Shown piece after piece: positions 5,865 to 8,818 of a stretch of 8,818 nt of DNA; position 1 is the first letter of the stretch; each line of letters begins with the position of its first letter. The translations under genes and the position numbers were made by a program. Below the pieces are notes generated by a model. That model was not told the origin of the DNA and did no database searches. It saw nothing but the letters and a program-made list of their open reading frames with translations. The stretch is from Clostridiales bacterium (GTDB lineage Bacteria > Bacillota > Clostridia > Lachnospirales > WQUN01), in NCBI GenBank assembly GCA_031254075.1, contig JAIRVD010000022.1:1-8818 (forward strand). The letters run 5' to 3'.

Positions 5865-6983
5865 ATGAAAAAATTTTCGGCGATAGCTGTAGTTTTATTT
5901 GCGGCGGCATTATATGTCGCACTGCCGATGTATGCGAATTCGGTTATCAGCGTTTATGTTGACGGGGAGTGTGTTGAATTTATCGACCAAGAGCCTGTTA
6001 TCATAAACGGAAGAACTCTTGTGCCCATTCGCGGAGTATTCGAGCAAATGGGTTTTGCGGTTGAATGGCTGAGTGAAACCAGGCAAGTAAAATTATTAAG
6101 ACATGATGCTGTGATAATAATTACGATTAACAGCAGAACATTTTACGCCAACGGCGATACCCATGATTTGGATGTTCCCGCGCAGATTATCGGCGGCAGA
6201 ACAATGCTGCCTTTGCGCGCAGTATTGGAAAGCGTCGGATATTCATTGGAATGGGACAGTCAAGCGCAATCAATTACAATAATATGGAATGCCGAAGAAG
6301 AAGAAATAATTCCCGAGCAAACGCCGGAACCTGAACCGATGGCGACTTCTGAACCAAGCCCGACTCCAACGCCGAGACCGACTTCTGAACCGAGACCGAC
6401 ACCAACGCCATCCCCGTCTCCGACGCCGATAAATGTTTCTCAATTTGAGCGCAGAGTTTTTGAACTTGTTAATGAACAAAGAAGATTGCATGGTTTGTCG
6501 GCACTTACATGGGACAGTAATCTTGCCGCCGCCGCGCGTGCGCACAGCCAAGACATGGCAGACCACGATGAACTCAGCCATTTGGGTTCGGACGGTTCAT
6601 ATCCCGGATTAAGAGCGCATATGGCAGGTGCGGATAATTTGAGAAATATTAACCAAAACATAATCGGCGGACGCAGAACGCCCGAAGCGGTAGTTGAAAG
6701 AATGATGGATTCGGAGGAATATCGTTTTAATGTATTGAGTGATATTTATACGCACACGGGTGTAGGGTTTGCGCAGAGGCAACACACACATCATGTATAT
6801 TATGTTACCCAAAAATTCGGAACATCAATATCGTCTACGCCGACCCCGTCGCTGACATCTACGCCGTCACCGGCAACGACACCGACACCGACACCGGGTC
6901 AAACGCCGGAACCGACGCCCGAACCGACACCGGCACCAACACCCGAGCCTTCTCCTCCCGATTCTCCCGAAACTGATTCGTAG
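5865..6983 (+). CDS. Secreted CAP/SCP-domain protein with copper-amine-oxidase-N-like stalk domain
   Basis: A 372-residue protein. Residues 1-24 are a signal peptide ending LPMYA. Residues 27-146 contain two beta repeats typical of the Cu_amine_oxidN1 stalk domain (INGRTLVPIRGVFEQMGFAVEW; IGGRTMLPLRAVLESVGYSLEW), which in Firmicutes is an extracellular module and not an oxidase. Residues 150-188 are a Pro/Thr/Glu linker. Residues 194-319 are a CAP domain (VFELVNEQRRLHGLSALTWD, AAAARAHSQDMA, ELSH, TPEAVVERMMDS, TGVGFAQ). Of the usual bacterial CAP residues His239 is kept, but GEN reads NQN (Gln264) and GHR reads EYR (Tyr286). A Pro/Thr-rich tail ends the protein, with no LPXTG or membrane anchor. 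The start is set by GGAGG at 5851-5855, 9 bases before the ATG. Function unknown; a cell-surface or matrix role is inferred. Confidence 0.9.
   Translation: MKKFSAIAVVLFAAALYVALPMYANSVISVYVDGECVEFIDQEPVIINGRTLVPIRGVFEQMGFAVEWLSETRQVKLLRHDAVIIITINSRTFYANGDTHDLDVPAQIIGGRTMLPLRAVLESVGYSLEWDSQAQSITIIWNAEEEEIIPEQTPEPEPMATSEPSPTPTPRPTSEPRPTPTPSPSPTPINVSQFERRVFELVNEQRRLHGLSALTWDSNLAAAARAHSQDMADHDELSHLGSDGSYPGLRAHMAGADNLRNINQNIIGGRRTPEAVVERMMDSEEYRFNVLSDIYTHTGVGFAQRQHTHHVYYVTQKFGTSISSTPTPSLTSTPSPATTPTPTPGQTPEPTPEPTPAPTPEPSPPDSPETDS
6312..6428 (+). repeat. Pro/Thr-rich linker repeats in the CAP-domain gene
   Basis: Imperfect short repeats of ccgac/ccnacg type encode TPEPEP, PTPTPRPTSEPRPTPTP and SPSPTP. 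They link the stalk domain to the CAP domain (residues 150-188). The unit TSEP-(R/S)P-TPTP occurs twice, suggesting growth by local duplication. Confidence 0.8.
6837..6971 (+). repeat. Pro/Thr-rich C-terminal tail repeats
   Basis: A second run of Thr-Pro and Glu-Pro-Thr-Pro codons (TPTPS, TPTPTPG, TPEPTPEPTPAPTPEP) forms the last 50 or so residues of the CAP-domain protein. Such tails are flexible and may contact the cell wall. The same low-complexity DNA produces an Arg/Ser-rich open frame on the other strand that is not a gene. Confidence 0.75.
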
Positions 6984-6999
6984 GAGTATTTCCCACAAT

Positions 7000-7028
7000 T
7001 TGACTTATTAACAAACCGCGTGTATAAT
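7000..7028 (+). promoter_or_regulatory. Sigma-A promoter of veg
   Basis: TTGACT (7000-7005), a 17-base spacer and a perfect TATAAT (7023-7028). This is one of the best promoter matches in the window and fits the strong vegetative promoter known for veg in B. subtilis. It begins only 16 bases after the CAP-domain gene ends, with no terminator seen between them. Confidence 0.85.
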
Positions 7029-7033
7029 GACTT

Positions 7034-7129
7034 ACTATGACTTCGAAGCAGAGCAAAAACCGCTCTGTATTGAAAGGGGGGGGTGTTCGTCAGAGAACGA
7101 CCAAATTTAAATTAGGAGAGGTGAAGCAC
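7034..7129 (+). other. veg 5' leader with small hairpin and G8 run
   Basis: The transcript likely starts near 7034-7037, giving a leader of about 95 bases. It contains a 6-bp hairpin (CAGAGC 7049-7054 with GCTCTG 7062-7067), a run of eight G at 7076-7083, and then the ribosome site. No known riboswitch was recognised. An ATG at 7037 is in frame with veg throughout. Confidence 0.5.
7114..7123 (+). promoter_or_regulatory. Shine-Dalgarno site that sets the veg TTG start
   Basis: AGGAGAGGTG ends 6 bases before TTG at 7130. It pairs well with the 16S rRNA end and identifies TTG 7130 as the start over the in-frame ATG at 7037 and the GTG at 7121, which lies inside the site itself. Confidence 0.8.
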
Positions 7130-7372
7130 TTGTTTGACAGAACCGATGTATTCCATGTAAGGAACGATATCCAGAGAAATATCGGGAGCAAGGTAAGGCT
7201 TGAAACAAACAAAGGGCGGCATAAGTCGGTGATTAGCAAGGGAGTTATTTCTAATGTATATCCCAGTATTTTCACCGTGCAACTGAGCGAAGGCCCCGAC
7301 CCCTCTCGTAAATTATCCTTCAGTTATACCGATGTATTAACCAACGCCGTTGAGATTACCTTGTGTGATTAG
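7130..7372 (+). CDS. veg: Veg protein (DUF1021 family)
   Basis: An 80-residue protein matching the short, widely conserved Firmicute Veg family. The pattern is an N-terminal helix (FDRTDVFHVRNDIQRNIGSKV), a basic beta part (RLETNKGRHKSVISKGVI), then SNVYPSIFTVQL and the hallmark SFSYTDVLTNAVEITL. In B. subtilis Veg stimulates biofilm formation, apparently by opposing the SinR repressor; whether that applies here is unknown. The start is a TTG (see the ribosome site at 7114-7123) and the length fits the roughly 85-residue family. The promoter is strong and vegetative. A hairpin lies just downstream, before a sporulation gene. Confidence 0.93.
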   Translation: MFDRTDVFHVRNDIQRNIGSKVRLETNKGRHKSVISKGVISNVYPSIFTVQLSEGPDPSRKLSFSYTDVLTNAVEITLCD

Positions 7373-7391
7373 GCGTTTGAAATAAATTTAG

Positions 7392-7420
7392 GAATAAAGA
7401 CAAAACCTCCAGCATACATT
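7392..7420 (+). promoter_or_regulatory. Candidate sigma-E promoter of the SPOCS gene
   Basis: CATACATT at 7413-7420 fits the sigma-E -10 consensus CATACANT in full. GAATAAA at 7392-7398 matches 5 of 7 bases of the -35 form KMATATT, with a 14-base spacer. Sigma-E is the early mother-cell sporulation factor, and SPOCS/SipL-type coat genes belong to that regulon in clostridia. Transcription would start near 7427. Confidence 0.6.
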
Positions 7421-7452
7421 GTCGTAAAGGCAATCTGAATGGAGGTTTTTTT
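7402..7452 (+). terminator. Terminator-like hairpin after veg whose 3' arm holds the next gene's ribosome site
   Basis: AAAACCTCCA (7402-7411) pairs with TGGAGGTTTT (7440-7449) as a perfect 10-bp stem, with T7 at 7446-7452. The 28-base loop can form an inner hairpin (ATTGTC 7418-7423 with GGCAAT 7429-7434, one G-U pair). GGAGG at 7441-7445 is also the Shine-Dalgarno of the SPOCS gene, 10 bases before its ATG. The stem is only moderately GC-rich, so it may act as a terminator, as a lid on the ribosome site, or both. Confidence 0.65.
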
Positions 7453-7455
7453 ATT

Positions 7456-8818
7456 ATGGCTGAATTAGTAAGAGAGAAGGTTTTTCTTGACCAATCCGTC
7501 GGCAGCGAGAATGTGCAGGTTATGCTTGAGGGCGATTTAATCGTGCCGGACACGAAGCCCGACATGGCGCTTTTGCTTCAAACGGAAGAACAGGTGTTAA
7601 TCGACCGCACCGACGCGGGTGCGGACAGAGTAAACTACATAGGACGACTGACTTTATCCGTGCTGTATGCGGCAAAGTCGGCGGATAAATCCGTTCACGC
7701 AATAAGCCTGAGCCGTCCGCTGGATGATTTTGTCAATTTGGACGGCGTTACTAAGGATATGTGGGTACGGGCAAAGGCGAGCATCGCCAACATAGACTAC
7801 CGCGTTGTAAACGACCGCAAGGTAAATTATCGCGCGATAGTTAATGTTTCAATTTCGGCAGAGCGCAGTGACGCTCACGAAATGGTTGTACATATTAACG
7901 ACGTGCCCGAAAATCAATTGATGAAATCGAATTTCAGTTTAAACCGCACAATCGAAAATATGATTGACCGCTTCACCGTAAAGGAACAAGTCGCGCTGCC
8001 CGCGAACAAGCCGAATATCCGTGAAGTTCTGCAAGTTTCGGCGGGAATAACGAATCAAGAAGCGCGAATATCAAACGGACGCGTGAATATTTCGGGCGAA
8101 ATTTCACTGACGACGCTCTACCGTGCCGACAGCGACGATTCGTTAATAGAATTCATCGAAAGTGAATTGCCGTTCAACGGTCCGGTTGACATATCCGGCG
8201 CGCGCGACGACATGTTCGCCGATGTCGCGTTGCAAATTCTTGACCATCACATCACCGTTCGTTCCGACGACGACGGCGAGGACAGAGTTCTCGATGTCGA
8301 AATCACCGTAGGCGTCGAAATGAAAGTCTACAGCACCGAAACCTTCCCAATCCTCGAAGACGCCTACATCATCAACACGCAGCTCACACTCGCGAAAACA
8401 TCCGTTCGTTATCCGCGTCTCGTTTGTCTAAATCGCAACCAGACGCCCGTTAAAGAAATCGTCGCGCTCGGAGCAAATGTTCCCGATATGTTGCAGGTTT
8501 TCCGCGTAAAAGGAAACGCCCAAATCGACGACGTAAAAATAATCGAAGACAAAATCATCGTCGAAGGCGCAATCAACACCGACATTCTTTACGTCGCCGA
8601 ATCCGATACAACGCCGCTCGCATCCTACCGCACCGTAATCCCCTATCGCCAAGTCATCGAAGCAAAGGGCGCAGACCCGTCAATGTACGTCGATGTTTCC
8701 ATCTCAATCGACCACGTAACCTTCAACATGCTTTCTCCGCGCGAAACCGAAGTTCGTTTCCTCCTGACCTTCAACACCCGCGTCACCGAACAGGAAGAAA
8801 CACGCATTATTCACAACA
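7456..8818 (+). CDS. SPOCS (DUF3794) spore-coat protein, SipL-like, N-terminal part (cut by window edge)
   Basis: The frame is open from ATG 7456 to the right edge (454 codons). It contains three copies of the SPOCS/DUF3794 beta domain, about residues 48-135, 202-293 and 361-446. Each has a strand like VNYIGRLTLSVLYAA, VNISGEISLTTLYRA or IIVEGAINTDILYVA, followed by a conserved basic/hydrophobic second half. Linkers include PDTKPDMALLLQ and LPANKPNIREVLQ. In C. difficile SipL, SPOCS domains precede a LysM domain that binds SpoIVA on the forespore surface; here a LysM would lie beyond the edge. GGAGG at 7441-7445 sets the start. Third codon positions shift from G-ending toward C-ending in the distal half. 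The SPOCS identity is strong; the SipL role is inferred from layout and the veg neighbour. Confidence 0.88.
   Translation, partial: MAELVREKVFLDQSVGSENVQVMLEGDLIVPDTKPDMALLLQTEEQVLIDRTDAGADRVNYIGRLTLSVLYAAKSADKSVHAISLSRPLDDFVNLDGVTKDMWVRAKASIANIDYRVVNDRKVNYRAIVNVSISAERSDAHEMVVHINDVPENQLMKSNFSLNRTIENMIDRFTVKEQVALPANKPNIREVLQVSAGITNQEARISNGRVNISGEISLTTLYRADSDDSLIEFIESELPFNGPVDISGARDDMFADVALQILDHHITVRSDDDGEDRVLDVEITVGVEMKVYSTETFPILEDAYIINTQLTLAKTSVRYPRLVCLNRNQTPVKEIVALGANVPDMLQVFRVKGNAQIDDVKIIEDKIIVEGAINTDILYVAESDTTPLASYRTVIPYRQVIEAKGADPSMYVDVSISIDHVTFNMLSPRETEVRFLLTFNTRVTEQEETRIIHN

Noticed and set aside
6270..6581. Arg/Ser/Trp-rich minus-strand open frame
   Set aside because: Produced by the complement of the Pro/Thr repeat codons in the CAP-domain gene.
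6984..6999. Terminator for the CAP-domain gene
   Set aside because: Only a 5-bp pairing with a large loop and no T run; the gap is too short to hold one before the veg promoter.

Overview
The window looks like a chromosomal segment of a spore-forming Clostridia-type Firmicute. It has the asp23-nusB-xseA-xseB-dxs-nadK order typical of that group, a veg gene followed by a SPOCS (DUF3794) spore-coat gene, strong AGGAGG-type ribosome sites, TTG starts and moderate GC. I see no mobile element, tRNA, rRNA or CRISPR array. The species cannot be named from this sequence.

Left part (1-5703, minus strand): one tightly packed operon read right to left from a clear sigma-A promoter at 5675-5703. The order is asp23/yqhY-like, nusB, xseA, xseB, yuiD-like (divergent PAP2), dxs, a membrane-anchored SurA/PrsA-like foldase homologue, and the start of nadK, which is cut by the left edge. 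Four junctions are 4-base ATGA overlaps and two others are longer overlaps, so translation is probably coupled along the whole unit. It joins transcription antitermination (NusB), DNA repair (exonuclease VII), isoprenoid precursor synthesis (DXS) and NADP supply (NadK). Compared with the well-known B. subtilis order, folD, ispA and tlyA are absent from their usual places. yuiD and the foldase gene sit where ispA and tlyA would be.

Middle (5704-6983): a divergent promoter region, then a plus-strand gene for a secreted protein with a copper-amine-oxidase-N-like stalk domain, a Pro/Thr-rich linker, a CAP/SCP domain whose usual active-site residues are partly replaced, and a second Pro/Thr-rich tail.

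Right part (6984-8818): a near-consensus sigma-A promoter drives veg through a leader of about 95 bases. A short intergenic region then leads into a SPOCS-domain (SipL-like) spore-coat gene cut by the right edge.

The most interesting site is the 83-base veg/SPOCS junction. A 10-bp stem followed by T7 looks like a terminator, but its 3' arm contains the Shine-Dalgarno sequence of the SPOCS gene. A good sigma-E promoter match lies across its 5' arm and loop. RNA reading through from veg would fold the hairpin, ending transcription or hiding the ribosome site. RNA started by sigma-E would begin inside the loop, lack the 5' arm and leave the ribosome site free. This would be a compact switch that keeps a sporulation gene silent in growing cells.
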